DNA from: Circinella umbellata
Lineage: Eukaryota; Mucoromycota; Mucoromycetes; Mucorales; Lichtheimiaceae
DNA length: 64,000 bases
Reading direction: 5' to 3'
Assembly: GCA_025093555.1 (NCBI GenBank)
Contig: JAIWNF010000033.1
Coordinates: forward strand, 537,389 to 601,388
This document shows positions 10,983 through 23,379 of this stretch, in pieces. The position numbers were made by a program, and so were the translations under genes. Numbering within the stretch: the first letter of the stretch is position 1; the number at the start of each line of letters is the position of its first letter. Under the pieces are notes generated by a model that did not search any database, was not told the origin of the DNA, and worked only from the letters and a program-made list of their open reading frames with translations.

Positions 10983-12926
10983 ATGGGAGGAGTGTGCTGT
11001 AAATCAGAAGAAGTTGACTTTACTGATGAAGGTATATGTATTTACCAATTGTAATTTATTATTTTATAGATAGGGGGATGATTTATAGATGTAGAGAAAA
11101 GAGAATATTAAACAACTTACTATCATTTTATCATTATTAGTGGAGCTATTCCATTTTTATTTAATACGAGTCATTGGTAAAGGAGCGTTTGGAAAAGTAC
11201 ATCAAGTACAACATAAACGAACACTTCACGAATATGCATTAAAATGTATCCACAAAAGTCGATGTGTTGAATTACGAGCAGCTAACAATATGGTTGCCGA
11301 ACGTCGACTATTAGAGCGTATTGACTATCCCCTGGTCGTTAACTTGCGTTATGCTTTCCAGGATGACGACCATTTATTTATGGTACTTGATCTGATGCTC
11401 GGTGGTGATTTGCGTTTTCAATTAGAGCGACTAGGTACCTTGACTGAATTGCAAGCAAGGTTTTACGTTGCTCAAATCAGCTTGTCATTGGGTTATTTAC
11501 ATAAACGACGTATTGCTCATCGAGATATTAAACCCGATAATATTCTTTTGGACGGGAATGGTCATGCCCATCTTTCGGATTTCAATATTGCTACTCAGTT
11601 TAATGATAAGCGACCTTTACGATGGACAAAAGCTGGATCGTTGGCCTACATGGCACCTGAAATTCTTGATAAACGCGGTTATGCTACTTCAGTTGATTGG
11701 TGGAGTCTAGGAATTTTAGCTTATGAATTACTTTTTGGTCAAGTAAGTTGTTAACAAAAAAAAAAAAGAAAAAGACACACGCAATTATTCTGCTTTCTTG
11801 GATTTTGGTGTAACCATTGGTCTACCAAGATGAAATAATTATTAATTTGTGTGGGATTTTTTTTATACTGATACGAAAAAAAACATACAAACAAAAAAAC
11901 TAACTCTTTATTTTTCTATAGCGACCCTTCAAAGGTAACTCCAATGAAGAGCTAATTGATGCTATCTTAAATGAACCTTTAAAATTTCCTGATAATGTAC
12001 ATGAGCTGGTCTCTGAGGATTGCATTGATTTGATTACTAAGGTAATATGAAAAAAAAGAAAGTGGGGGAGGATGACGGAATAATATGAGCTGACTTTTTT
12101 TTTTTTCGATCAATTTTTTTTCACGATCAGCTACTTGATCGAACACCATTAGAACGGATAGGTTGCGGCCAAGGAGGGTTTGAACAGTTTAAACAACATC
12201 CATGGTTTGATACAATCGATTGGAATAAATTAGAAACAAAAGAAGCAATACCTCCTTTCACTCCTAGCGTAAGTCTATATATTTTTTTTTTCTAATCATT
12301 CTGTATTATTATCAAAAGCAGCTTGTTTTATAATATACAGTAAAAGTAAGTTAGAATCCAGCACAAACATATTAGAGGAGAAAGAAAAAATCTAACCGAA
12401 AAACTATATAATACAAAAAAAAATTTAGAAAAACGAGTCTAACTTTGATGCTGTACATGAATTGGAAGAGTTATTATTAGACGGTGAACCATTAAGAGCA
12501 CGAAAAAGGGCTTCAAAATCAACACTAGTAGATATAGATCAACAAAGTGAAGTAGATCAAGCGCGACAATTATTAGATGATAAGTTCTTACCTTACGACT
12601 GCACAAAACAGGAAAGTTGGGGGCAATATGGAGGTTTCGATAATAATAATAGTAAATTACCGATAACGTCAGCAACGGCAACAACACCAATAACAGCAAC
12701 GATAGCTGCAGCGGAGATGAATACTGGTCGAGAATTAGGAGATGGTAATCATAATGAAATACGTTTGTTAAGAAGAATTGGTGGTGCATTAAATGAACAT
12801 TTAGATAATGCAAAGTATCGTGGACAAGGTTATATCCCTGCACCCGCTGGAAATGAGTGTGATGATATGGATGATGGTGATGTAATCAATTTGGTGGCTG
12901 GTAAAGGATTAAACAAGTCCGCATGA
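10983..12926 (+). CDS. STK32/YANK-like AGC serine/threonine protein kinase
   Basis: Five exons: 10983-11031, 11141-11742, 11922-12041, 12131-12268, 12429-12926 (468 aa), all GT-AG and in frame. The N-terminus MGGVCC fits N-myristoylation (Gly2) plus palmitoylation (Cys5/6), implying membrane attachment. The kinase domain shows the Gly loop GKGAFGKV (29-36), Lys51 in YALKC, HRDIKPDN (143-150), DFN at 163-165 and MAPE (187-190). DFN instead of DFG is characteristic of the YANK/STK32 group, as is the D-LLLGGDL-like hinge (DLMLGGDL). The C-terminal segment after FTPS (about 305-468) is hydrophilic and resembles an AGC tail followed by a variable region. Substrates of this group are poorly known. 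The N-terminal lipid anchor is encoded by its own 49-nt first exon. Confidence 0.92.
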
Positions 12927-13256
12927 TGTATTAGTGTTAATTCATCATATAAAAAACACAATAATTATTTCCCTATACCCTCTCCTCTAATAACAGACAG
13001 AAAAACATTCCTACATCACGTTTTTTATATATAACTGTATACAATATCATTTCATACCACCTAAATCCAGATTATTAACTCTTTTTTTTGTACACTATTT
13101 GTAATGCAACAGTAATTATTTTTTAAACTTGCTTTCACACATACAAACACACACGTAACCCAGTATATAGTGTATATATTATAATATATAGATAGCTAAA
13201 TAAAATAACAACATCAACAATAATAATAATACTCGTATACTTTGTTTTATTATAAT
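12927..13256. other. Convergent intergenic region
   Basis: This lies between the 3' ends of the kinase gene (+) and the acyltransferase gene (-). It is AT-rich with a (CA)n-like stretch near 13137-13156. There are no coding or structured elements beyond possible polyadenylation-type AATAAA sequences on both strands near 13200-13230. Confidence 0.35.
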
Positions 13257-14796
13257 TCAATATAATATTTGACGGGTATATTTTACAATATCAGGATCAT
13301 CTACAAATCGCCTCATCGATTCAGTATCCATTTGTACCTGAACATCATACATGACACCTTTGTTATGATCGTTTCGACCAAATAATACAAGACATCCATT
13401 TCCACCAGCTGTTATATACCCTCTTACTCGGTCTGGATCTCCATATCCAAAGTCTAATCGCCAATAAGGCAATGTACTTGCGTCACTGGCTGTCAAATGA
13501 GTACTTGAGTTGGGTTGGTAACACAAATAATGCACAGTCATATCTTGATGAATTGTATAGAGTTTACTTATTCCATGGAATAAGGAAGCCTTGGGTGTTG
13601 TCATTTGTTGTCGAAATGAAATAGCAGTGTCTACTAATCTAGTTTTCTTCACTCCTTGTTTTGTTAATGATACTGCACGTGTTCTAATAAGATACAAAAA
13701 CAGAACAAAAGTGAATAGCTGATTAATACTAAAAAAATTTCATCAGCTATCTATGATATATAGAATGAAAAATAAAATTAACATACACCATCCAATTTCC
13801 AAAATAGAAATCCAAACCCTTCATTTTTGACCGACCATTAATTCCCATAACCATTTTGACAACTTGGTCAGGCGATAGATCACGTGATCTTACGATCGCC
13901 CTAAATAACATGGCAAGTAGTGCATCTTTTGTTGATAGCCACATTTTGTTTTTAATCATTTCCTCTGTATGTGCATCCCTTTTACATTGATGTAGTCCAT
14001 CCGAATAAAATTCCAATACAACACTCTTTAATGGTATTGGGCCTTTGGGTGATGTTCGTGCATATTTAGGTTGATCTTGATTGATTATTCTGCCATCATT
14101 GGCTGCAATACTTGCTGCGACATGGTCTTCCCCAGTTGCCCAATGCTCATTCCGATAATAATCCAATACTTCATCAGTAACTTCAACATTTTTGGGTGGT
14201 ACAGCCACCAGTCTGCGATCAAAGGTAGCCTTATTATAAGCGACACCACGAGCTTTTTTACACCATGCTTCCAAAAACAAACATTGCGAATACTTATCTG
14301 CAATTTTATGCAACAGCATTATACCCATGGCTACTCCTCCATCTGTAAATCGAGTCACTTGGATGGCTACTAATGGATCTTGATACTTGGTATAGAAATG
14401 AATTGGGAATAGCCGATGATAATCCAATTTATTTGGTAAATAACCATTGGCTTGGAATTCTTCCAGTGTGTCATGATATTTGGCTTCTTGAAATAAGATA
14501 CCAGCGTCGTTGCAATCAATGGCATCTCTACCTTGACCAATATCAACCAGTCGACCTGCTAATGGATAAAAGTCAACAAGTACATCGGCTAATGCGCCCA
14601 TTAATTTTTGTGTATTCATAAAATCCGGAATATCCTTTGGATTAGTGTAGAATAATAATATCGGTGTATAAGATTTGAACATGACGACATCCCAATCCGA
14701 TAATTGAACATAATCACCATGTAGAGTTGGTGTGGATGGTGTTATGGATGTTCGAAAAGTTGTTTCAATGTGTGGTTGTTGATTGATATTCAACAT
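13257..14796 (-). CDS. BAHD-type (HXXXD) acyltransferase
   Basis: Two exons: 14796-13787 and 13683-13257 (478 aa). The join reads NWMV-TRAVSL in one frame. Diagnostic motifs are FYPLAGR (about residues 76-82), the catalytic HKIAD (His163, Asp167; HXXXD), and DFGYG in the second exon where the family has DFGWG. The C-terminal lobe ends in a typical Met/Asp-rich helix (DVQVQMDTESMRRF). These soluble enzymes transfer an acyl group from acyl-CoA to an alcohol or amine acceptor, with His as general base. Fungal members act in secondary metabolism or polyamine/sterol esterification; the acceptor cannot be predicted. The length is normal (430-480). The gene stands alone, with no biosynthetic cluster around it. 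Confidence 0.88.
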
Positions 14797-15328
14797 TTAC
14801 AGCAGAAAAAAAAGTAAATAACAAAAAAGGAAGAGACGAAAATTAAATAAGTGAAAAGAAACCTTTTTTATTTTTTACCCCTTTTCATAAAGTTAAAGAA
14901 TAAGAGTATTTCAATTATTAATAATGGTCCTACTAACAAGAATAATTAACATTATGAAGAAGTTTGCATAGAATTCGGTAAAAACGTTAAATTCGTTTGT
15001 TTATAGTGAGGCCAATCTTGGATCAGCCCGTGCTTCTATATGTTTGTCTTAAAAAAACCCCATGATTATAATTTCAACTGACAATAAACTTGTTTTTTTT
15101 TTATTTTTTGACATGTTTTGTGCAACAGTTAGTTTCTGTTTTGTAAACATAAATAAACTATTGATATTAATATAAGATCATTAAAGTATTTCAGGCCGAT
15201 ATTGATTTATTAATTGTTATATTTCTCTCTTTATCACCTCTGTGGAAATTTCAAAGATATTGTGTAACAATAATCAGTATCAAATAATTTAGTATATAAG
15301 CAACTCTAAAGTAATCATACGCATTTTT
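14797..15328. promoter_or_regulatory. Upstream region of the acyltransferase gene
   Basis: This is 0.53 kb of AT-rich DNA between two minus-strand genes. It is non-coding and no element is recognised. Confidence 0.3.
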
Positions 15329-16624
15329 TTATTGTTTCAATAACCGAAACTGTACTAAATCATCAAAGTTTTCTCTCGGAAGGTCGCGGAAACGAGGTAG
15401 TTCCATGTCTAGATTATCAGGATGAATATCGGAGAAATGTTGTTCAATTGTTTGAATCAACAATTCATATGTAACCTAAAAAAAATCATCATCATCATCA
15501 TCATCACCATCGTTGTTAAGTATACTACATTTATAATCCATTTATTTTTTCCTTTTTTGTTAATTATTTACCTTATTTCCATTAGCATTCAAATGTAACC
15601 CATCCAAAAGATATTCATGTAAGTGGTCTGTACCAAAATCCATCAATTTAGTCCATAAATCTGCAACAACAATTCCACGCTCCTTTGCAACATCACGTAC
15701 AGCTTGTGCATAATCTCTTGAATATTCCCATGTGCGATTAAGTGGTCCACCTTGATCATCGCAACGTTTTTTCCACTGCACTTCGTTCAAAGGTGGAGGA
15801 GTGATCAATACTAAACGTAGCTCTGGGTTATAAGTAGGCGACTCTGGGGATTTGATCATTGAGATCATAGCATTCAGATTAGCTTTGAATTGATCCAAAG
15901 GAACATGTTGTAAAGCAAAAGGTAAAGCTGAATCATTGGCCCCAAGGAAAATAGTGGCTAAAAGAACTTTGGCTGGTGTTCGCTTTTGTTTCTCAACAGG
16001 AGGCAAAAGTTGTTGTAAAATGGGTAAACACCATTTGGTATTGTAACCTAATTATGCAATGATTATTGATATATATATATATATATAACAGCGAGTGAAA
16101 AAGTTACTACGGAGAAAGATATAACTAGGTTACCTGAAAATCCACGGTTTACAACGTCAACTTTACGTTGATAGGCCTAATTATATAAATTAGATTGTAT
16201 AAATACCAGTATTTTTTTTTACTTTTTTACTTTTTTTTATAGTGTCAACTGTAATATCTTACATTGGCAAGACTAGCACCGAAACCAAGAAGTTCTGGGT
16301 CAAAGCTAAACTACAATAATAAAAATAACAAGGGAGAGTGAATTAAAGCTATTGAGAGTCACTGTCAAAGAACACGGTCGTACCTGAGTGATTGAATCCT
16401 GTTTTTAAACAAAAAATAAATTCTCAGTTTTAATGAGCAAGAACAAAAGAAAAAAAAAGGAATCAGGCGTGTAATATAAAATAATAAAAGCTTACCCCGA
16501 ATAAAAGAATTTGATTATAAGGATGATCCATTTGAATAATTGTTGAAGATGAACCTAGTTGTAAATTGCTTCTATAAATATATGCAAAAAGAACGCCGGA
16601 ACAAAGGAATAATAATCGGCGCAT
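15329..16624 (-). CDS. Iah1-like GDSL/SGNH esterase with N-terminal membrane anchor
   Basis: Six exons: 16624-16496, 16398-16384, 16310-16263, 16176-16134, 16047-15572, 15475-15329 (285 aa). Catalytic blocks are GDSITQ (Ser nucleophile), NRGFSGYNT, FLGANDS (Gly/Asn oxyanion hole) and DGLHLNANGNK (Asp/His). This is the order seen in isoamyl-acetate-hydrolysing esterase Iah1, and the length is Iah1-like plus an extension. The start at 16624 is preferred over the internal Met at 16531. The frame is open between them, an in-frame TAA precedes 16624, and the extra 31 residues form MRR plus a hydrophobic stretch (LLFLCSGVLFAYIY), a probable signal anchor or signal peptide. The second exon is only 15 nt and encodes DSITQ, including the catalytic serine. 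Intron 5 has an (ATC)n microsatellite. Likely reaction: hydrolysis of short-chain esters; the secretory location is inferred. Confidence 0.87.
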
Positions 16625-16985
16625 AGGAACGATTGCTTAGTTTTTTTTTGTTCGGGTTCTAATCTCGAGAAAAATTTCCCATTAATTTGACAGGTTGTGC
16701 ACATACCCCATAAAAGTAATCTTTTTTATGCTTTATATATAATATTGTATTAATAATTGAAACACAAATGTGAATTTATTGTTATGATAGGAAGAAAAGG
16801 TTATAAACTAGCTATTTAAATGGTGTGTGCGCGTGTGTATGTGAAACTGAAACGAAAGGGAAAAGGTTAGAATTGAAGAATAAAAAAAAGCATATACAAG
16901 AAAAAAAAAATTAGGGAAGAAGAAGGACTGGAAATGTTTATTATTTATTATCATTATTACATGTTTTATGTGTGAACCAGCTGAA
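16625..16985. promoter_or_regulatory. Upstream region of the esterase gene
   Basis: Non-coding and AT-rich, including a (TG)n-like tract near 16822-16840, between the SET1 stop and the esterase start. No defined site is recognised. Confidence 0.3.
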
Positions 16986-19900
16986 TTAATTAAGTCTATC
17001 AGAAGAAACAAAAAAACGAAGGTTTAGTAAAAACATCCTTAAAAATTTATATAGAATTCTAAAAGAAGATATAATACTTACGTTCCCTTACAGAACTTAC
17101 TGCCACACAAACAGGGTATCTTATCCGCTTCAATAGGGAATTTATAATCGTATGTTATTTCTTCACCAGGTTCAATATCGCGATTAGCGTAAATTACAAT
17201 CTTCTTTTGTTTATCGACAGTAATGATTTTCGCACTACAATTAGGCTATATAATATATTATTAATAAAATTTACCAATAACTTGGATTTTCAAACAAATA
17301 AACAGAAAAAAAAAGTAAAGGCAATTTTACCGAACAACAATGATTGATGAATCGAGCAATACTGCCCTTTTTCGTAGCATCAATAACAGTATCATCATCC
17401 ACTCTGAATAAGTAACTACTACCGATACCACACCGTTCATAAGTTTTTTCCCGTTCTTCTGCTACCTGTTGTCGAATAACTTCACCAACATATTCAATCA
17501 CCATATCATTCGCATCAATTCGTTCCTCTGCAAATAAACCCCAGTCATGAATGGGGGATTTGGCAAATCTTAGTTGTTTCTTGCGATTCTTGAGTTGATT
17601 AAATTTAAGAATATCCGAATCAGCCATTGATTTCTTTTGCATATCCATCCCCACCAATAATCGACGGTTATTAACTCGGTTAGTACGAGATGTTGTACGA
17701 CCATTCACACTTGGATTATCAAATACCGCTCGATTACGAGGTAAATAAGTCGCTTTGACAGAATCAGGAATCGGGTAGTATCCACGCGCCCGCGCGCATC
17801 CACCTTTTTGTTTTCCTTCTTCTTCTGGCTGTTGCCCTTCTCTTTCTATTGGTTGCTGTTGCTGCTGTTGTCCAGCACCAGTACCACCGAATCCTTGAGG
17901 ACTGAGCTGCTGATTATGGTCATCACGTATCACCACTGAATGGGGATGATTTGGACGAACTTTTTCGAGAATAGCTAACCGTAGGAATTCAAAATCTTCA
18001 CCATCCTGGACTTGTTGAAAAGGATCCCATTCTGCACGTTTTTCAACAGCATTTAGTGCATCTTCAACGATACCATTTTCCATACTGGTTTTTGATAATA
18101 ATTCATCATCTGAATCGTCTGAATCCAATAACGATTGTTCATATCTTTCTTGTTCACGCGCTTTTCGTTCTGCTTCTTCTTGACGCGCACGTTTTTCTTC
18201 TTCCAATTGAGCTTGGTTAGGAGTTCCTTCTTTTTCTGTAGCTGTAGCATTCTTTTTGGGACGGCCAGGGGCACGCTTTTTCCGTCTAGTTGACTTGGGT
18301 AAAATGGTTGTAGGATCACCAAAAATGTCATAATCATCGAATACTTGTTGCTGTTGCTGAGTTTGATGTCGTCGGTGAGATCTTTGTGGATGATCTTCTT
18401 CTTCTTCTTCTTCGTCTTCGTCTTCTGCCTCCACTTCTCCATGTTCTTCAGATACAGGTGGTACTGATGGTCGATTTAATTTATTTTTAGTTTCGTTCAT
18501 ATTGCCATCCGGTAATAAATCCGGTGTATCAACAATTTCAACTCCTGTTGTGCGTTTATTATCATTCTTTTCTTCTTCCACTTCTCGTTCCTTCGTAACA
18601 TCTGATGCTTTTTCATACACCTGTTCTTCTTTGTCATCATCGTCACTTTGATGTCGTTGCAATTGTTGTAAGAATAAATCATGTTCATGGTCTACTTCAC
18701 TTTCATCGCTGAGATAATCTCGCAATGTTCTTGGTCTTTGTTGTTTGCGTGATTTACGTGATCTGGCAAGATGAATATGTCCTTCTTCTTCGTACTCTTC
18801 CTCGATATCATCTTCAATTAATTTCTTCTTTTTGATGTTATTGCTCAATTTAATTGAACCATTCTCCTCTTCATCAGAGCTTGACATCAGTATGCGTTTA
18901 CGACGCGTAAATAAGGATTGTTGTTGTTCAGAATAAGAAGGACGATGTCGTATTGGCGGTGGGGATGATGATAACCTATTGTCATCTTCTTCTTCGTCTT
19001 CTCCCTGCTTTTCTTCCACTTCTTCCGACTCTTCATCAGATGAATAGCGGAACTTTTTAATAATTTTGCTATTATCGGGTTCAGGAGCTTGTGATGAAGG
19101 ACGTTTTTTTATTCGTGGCAGTTTGCTAATTGATGGTAAATGACCTTCTGTTGACGACTTTGGCAATAATGCTACTGTTGCTGTTGAGATACTGTTGGTA
19201 TTTGAAAAATCTCGATCGTTATTATTTGATACAGATACGTTTGTTGTCGGTATTGTCGCTTTTTTCGTTGTTTCTGACAATGTACTAATAGAAGTGTCAG
19301 GTACATGGGCAGATGTATCATTAATATCTTCAGAAGGAGTTACAGGTCGAGATGATTGTCTTGAGGGTTTTCCACGTGATTTACGAAGCTCTGGATTATG
19401 GAAATCATTGATGGCAGGTCCAACAACACGGTTTTTCAAGTCCTTTACAAACACATCTGCTAATTCCTTCATCAATAAATCCTTTGCTTGTTCTTTAATA
19501 GGTTTTTTATTCTCATGGGTCATCGATCCCTTTTCTTCTTCACGTTTGGACGTACTGGATTTTCTGGCTAATTCTTCACCGCTACGAACCGTTGAACTAC
19601 TAACAGATGCTGCGGAACGAGGTACTGTTTCTGATGCTGTGTCACTATCTCTACGTTGTTCATCGACTCGTTCTTTATCACGTCGTGTTACTGATGATGA
19701 TAATGATACTGCTGGATCAGACAGAGTAATTGTTAAATTATATCCCATAATTTGTTGACCAGCTGCTGCCGCTAATCCACGTCTTGCTGCACTTGTTGAA
19801 TCAAATACAATATGCCAATTTTCCTCATCGTGATATAACTATCCTTAAACATTAGTCTCAAATTCTCTAATGATAGATCAATCCTATTCTCTAATCCGCA

Positions 19901-21798
19901 TCCAAATTAACTTAAAAAACTTACATCAACACAGTTATAGTAATAAAATAATTTACGAAGGTCTTCCAAAATACCACGTTGGAAAGGTAAGCATTGTCGT
20001 GAAATAACAAGAGAAGGTTGCTCACGATCCTGAAAATCATATACATATATATGCATCCAAGTTAATCATATATTCTCTCTCTCTATAAATAATACACTGT
20101 TATTATTATTATTATATTACCTCTCTTGATCGTCTTTCTTGAGCAGAGCCCCAATATTCGTTCCTTCGTCGATATCGATCTCTGCCCCAATCTCGTTCAT
20201 AATCATGATCATCCCACCGTCTATCCGAATAATAACCACGGGGTTCCCTCCCAATACTTCTACTACGGCTTCTACTTCGACTACGATATCCTGGACTCGG
20301 TGAACCACCAGAACTACCTCTACTACTCCATCGTGGCGGTGGTGGCGGTGGTGGTGGTGGCGGCGGACGACCACTCCGGGAACCTGGTTCATAATGATCT
20401 GAGTCCAAGTGGCGCGAAGAAGGTGGAGGTGGTGGATATCGTGAAGCATAAGGTGGCATTGGCGGAGGTGGTGGTGGAGGAGTTGTACCTGATGCATGAG
20501 AAGGAGGGGGAGGATGAGGAGGCGGTGGTCCACTTCTATATCCACGATAATCATCATATCGATATGATGAAGAAGAACGATGATGATATGGATGATGATG
20601 AGGAGGTAGTTGTTGCTGTTGTGATGCTGGGGGTGGTGGCGGAATATTTTTGGTATCATATCTACTGCCACTACTACTAGTAGTAATATTGTTGTTATTA
20701 TTATTGTTATATTTTGAAGCGGTGGGTAATATTTCGTCATCAACTACTTCACCTTCTTCATGATTGTGCGATGATGAGGATTTAATACTATCAGTTCGTT
20801 GTGGTTGCTTTAATGAATTGTCGCGTCCTCCAATACTAGTTGACTCATTACTACCACCGCCACTACTACTGTTGCTACTTGGCGTGCTACTCGCGTTATT
20901 GTTATTACTGCTGGTAGTGCGTTCTGCTACTGCTGCTTTCAATTTATCCCCTGTAGAATCTAATTCGACACGAAGTGGACCTGCTCTACCCATATATTGA
21001 CCATTACTATGTTCAACAGCACGTACTCCAGCATCTTTGACATTCGTATCGAATTCGACTCGAGCAATACCCAACGAGCCGCCTGTTGTAGGACATTTTT
21101 CAATCGTAACAGAAATAACTTCACCGTATTTTGAAAAATGAGTTGTAATATGTGTTTCTGTTGCTAATGGTGATAGATTGGAAACAACAATCGCGATAGG
21201 GTTTTTTGATACTGTTGAATTACTGTCCACCTAATAAAATAATATTCATTTATATTAAGTATATATATATAATATAGAACCATCCCCTCCATACTATAAA
21301 TTTACCATAAATTGAATTGATTTCAACTTGGTTCTATGAGTCTTATTTCCTTTGGATGTATTTTTGCCATAACCAAGACAACTTAAGCGAGGATCTCGAA
21401 CAGGTTCGGAAGATTGCTTAATATGTATAAAAAACGTACTATGTTAGTTGTGTCATTACCCTTCATTTATTTAATTAACAATAAGCTTACAACATCGCCT
21501 TCAAATTTACGAATGGCTTGTGAATGCTGTTTTGGTTTAGTCTGATCAAGTTCAGGATCGTAAACTACTCTATAAGTACGTTGTTGCTTTGTTGTACTGG
21601 AAGAGTCTTTGCCAGAAGAATCTTTATTAGGCTTGCTAACAAGAAAATATATAAATACATGTGTATAAAGTTTTTTTTGTTAGATATATAATTGATAATA
21701 ATAAGTTTTTGAAAGGCACTTATTAAGAATGTGTTTGTTAAAGATTATATAAATTAGAGTAATAGAATTTAGTCATACACGCACCATTGTAAATCCAT
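16986..21798 (-). CDS. SET1: SET1/COMPASS histone H3-K4 methyltransferase
   Basis: Spliced model of eight exons: 21798-21785, 21635-21491, 21416-21306, 21230-20121, 20029-19925, 19838-17331, 17245-17082, 16995-16986 (about 1388 aa). Order of parts: [10 protein letters not shown] and VRDPRL blocks typical of Set1 N-termini; RRM ([18 protein letters not shown]...LGIARVEF); Pro/Ser/Arg-rich spacer; second RRM-like/SPOC-type block ([22 protein letters not shown]...WHIVFDS); a long acidic/Lys-rich linker; n-SET ([19 protein letters not shown]); SET with [22 protein letters not shown] and ITYDYKF; and post-[16 protein letters not shown]. The last coding exon is only 10 nt and supplies the canonical LN end. 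Set1 mono-, di- and trimethylates H3K4 within COMPASS at active genes. Exon 1 (14 nt) is the least certain part, as an upstream frame beginning MTEHQQKK near 21976 could be the true start. A transposon pair lies about 190 bp upstream. Confidence 0.9.
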
Positions 21799-21981
21799 CG
21801 GGGGGTTTACCAAAGAACGAAACAGAAAAAAAAAAAGGAACAAGCAACCAGTGTACCTGTGCAACCAGATTCAATTTCTCTGCTTAAACTTGTCTATGTA
21901 ATAAATTACCCCGCCAAAAAAGATACTGCGAACTTTCTGATGGACAGTCCCTTTTTTTTGTTGATGCTCTGTCATAATATT

Positions 21982-21987
21982 AAAATT
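21982..21987. repeat. Target-site duplication (left copy) of the GGCGCGCC element
   Basis: AAAATT immediately left of the terminal repeat; the matching copy is at 28459-28464. Confidence 0.6.
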
Positions 21988-22022
21988 AGGGAATGACTAC
22001 GGGCGCGCCAAAAATTTACAGT

Positions 22023-22036
22023 CAGACGAGGGGCGC
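22023..22036. repeat. LINE target-site duplication, left copy
   Basis: 14-bp CAGACGAGGGGCGC, identical to 27165-27178. Confidence 0.85.
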
Positions 22037-22147
22037 ACTCTTCTTTCGCTATTCATCACTTTTTCGTGAAAATAGCCTTATATAGTAATAGCTCAAACAA
22101 CTTTTTCTTTTTTTTCTTCTTTTTATCACCTTTTTCCAAGCAACTCT

Positions 22148-23377
22148 ATGCCACCAGCGCTTGAGAAGCTCACACCAAGTGAGGTGGAGCTCTTACACAC
22201 CAACTTTAACAAGTACCACCCGATACTCACCTGTCCACAGTGCCATCGAGCAGGCCATATTAAAAATAATGGGCTTACACGATCAGAACCAAAGATGCCT
22301 ACTTTTCGCTGCAGCCAATGTGATCAACATATTAATCATATGCAAATACAAGAACGTATCCAAGCTACAACCCCGACAATGTTGGGCGCTGTCCCTAACC
22401 CAGTTTTTCTTCCCACGCACGCAACTTCTTACCAATCATCAAACCAACAACCAGCCGACATCTTACAAACAGTCCTCCAACAAATCGCAGACCACAGCAA
22501 ACGCCTTGATGACCATGACCGTATTCATACCGAAATTGCTCGCCTCCAAAAAGAATTATCCGCTGCTCACCTACGTATTGCCGATTTAGAACAAGTCAAT
22601 GCACAACTCTCAGCACAGCTAAATACTCAACAAGAACCTCTCTCTTCTTTTGGCTCACAAATCGATTTTGACCAACTTGACAGCCAGGCACCGAAACCTA
22701 TCTCAGCAACTCCAACCAACAATAACTCACGCCTACCCTCCACCAACCCATGGACCAACTCAAACCATATCAACAACACCATCAAACAAACCACTACAAA
22801 AAAATATAATCTCAAACGCCAGGCACGCAAAGAACAAGCAGCCATTCGTTTCTTCCAACCTCCTTCTGCTAATCAAGGGTTCCAATATCTTTATTTTAAC
22901 ACCAAGACTCGCATGCCAATCGGCCAAGTGCGTCGTCACTTGCGCAGCATAAACATCAACAATGGTCGTATTCTTGATATATATTATCCAGAAAAAAACA
23001 TTTTAGCACTTCTCATTCATAATGACTTTACAGACGAACTTAAATCCCAACTAGGTCAACATGGTATTACCCCAAAAACCTCTTATGATCCAACATCACC
23101 AGATATTCTACATGATAAAAAATATCAAGACATGACCACCCAAGACCGTACTGATATAGCCTTTCGACTTCATGTTGAAAGGATGGAACGCGCAGTCCGT
23201 AATATACGATACCCGGTATCTCTCACTGTTGCACATGCCTTCCTTGAACATGGGTGGATTTCCGAAGAAACCATAGCCGAACTTGCACCAAATAATAAAA
23301 ATAAAAACAGTTCCATTGGCTCTCTTTTCGAGGATGATGACTCTATGCAAGACCGCGAATCTGATAATGATTTATAA
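22148..23377 (+). CDS. LINE ORF1 protein (zinc-ribbon, coiled coil, RNA-binding-like)
   Basis: 409 aa, the first protein of the retrotransposon. The N-terminus has two CxxC pairs about 25 residues apart (CPQCHRAGHIKN and FRCSQCDQHI, near residues 34-66), forming a zinc ribbon. A Leu/Ile/Gln-rich coiled coil spans about 115-165 (HDRIHTEIARLQKELSAAH). A conserved globular part follows (about 240-380; RHLRSININNGRILDIYYPEKN) and the C-terminus is acidic. By analogy with other LINE ORF1p it should trimerise, bind the element RNA and act as chaperone in the RNP; this is family inference. The stop codon is TAA, followed after two bases by the ORF2 ATG. The same globular segment can be recognised in the decayed LINE at 58.6-59.6 kb. 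Confidence 0.85.
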   Translation: MPPALEKLTPSEVELLHTNFNKYHPILTCPQCHRAGHIKNNGLTRSEPKMPTFRCSQCDQHINHMQIQERIQATTPTMLGAVPNPVFLPTHATSYQSSNQQPADILQTVLQQIADHSKRLDDHDRIHTEIARLQKELSAAHLRIADLEQVNAQLSAQLNTQQEPLSSFGSQIDFDQLDSQAPKPISATPTNNNSRLPSTNPWTNSNHINNTIKQTTTKKYNLKRQARKEQAAIRFFQPPSANQGFQYLYFNTKTRMPIGQVRRHLRSININNGRILDIYYPEKNILALLIHNDFTDELKSQLGQHGITPKTSYDPTSPDILHDKKYQDMTTQDRTDIAFRLHVERMERAVRNIRYPVSLTVAHAFLEHGWISEETIAELAPNNKNKNSSIGSLFEDDDSMQDRESDNDL

Positions 23378-23379
23378 AT

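Noticed and set aside
20117..20743. Overlapping His/Val-rich frames opposite or within SET1
   Set aside because: Out-of-frame readings of the Pro/Ser/Arg-rich spacer of SET1.
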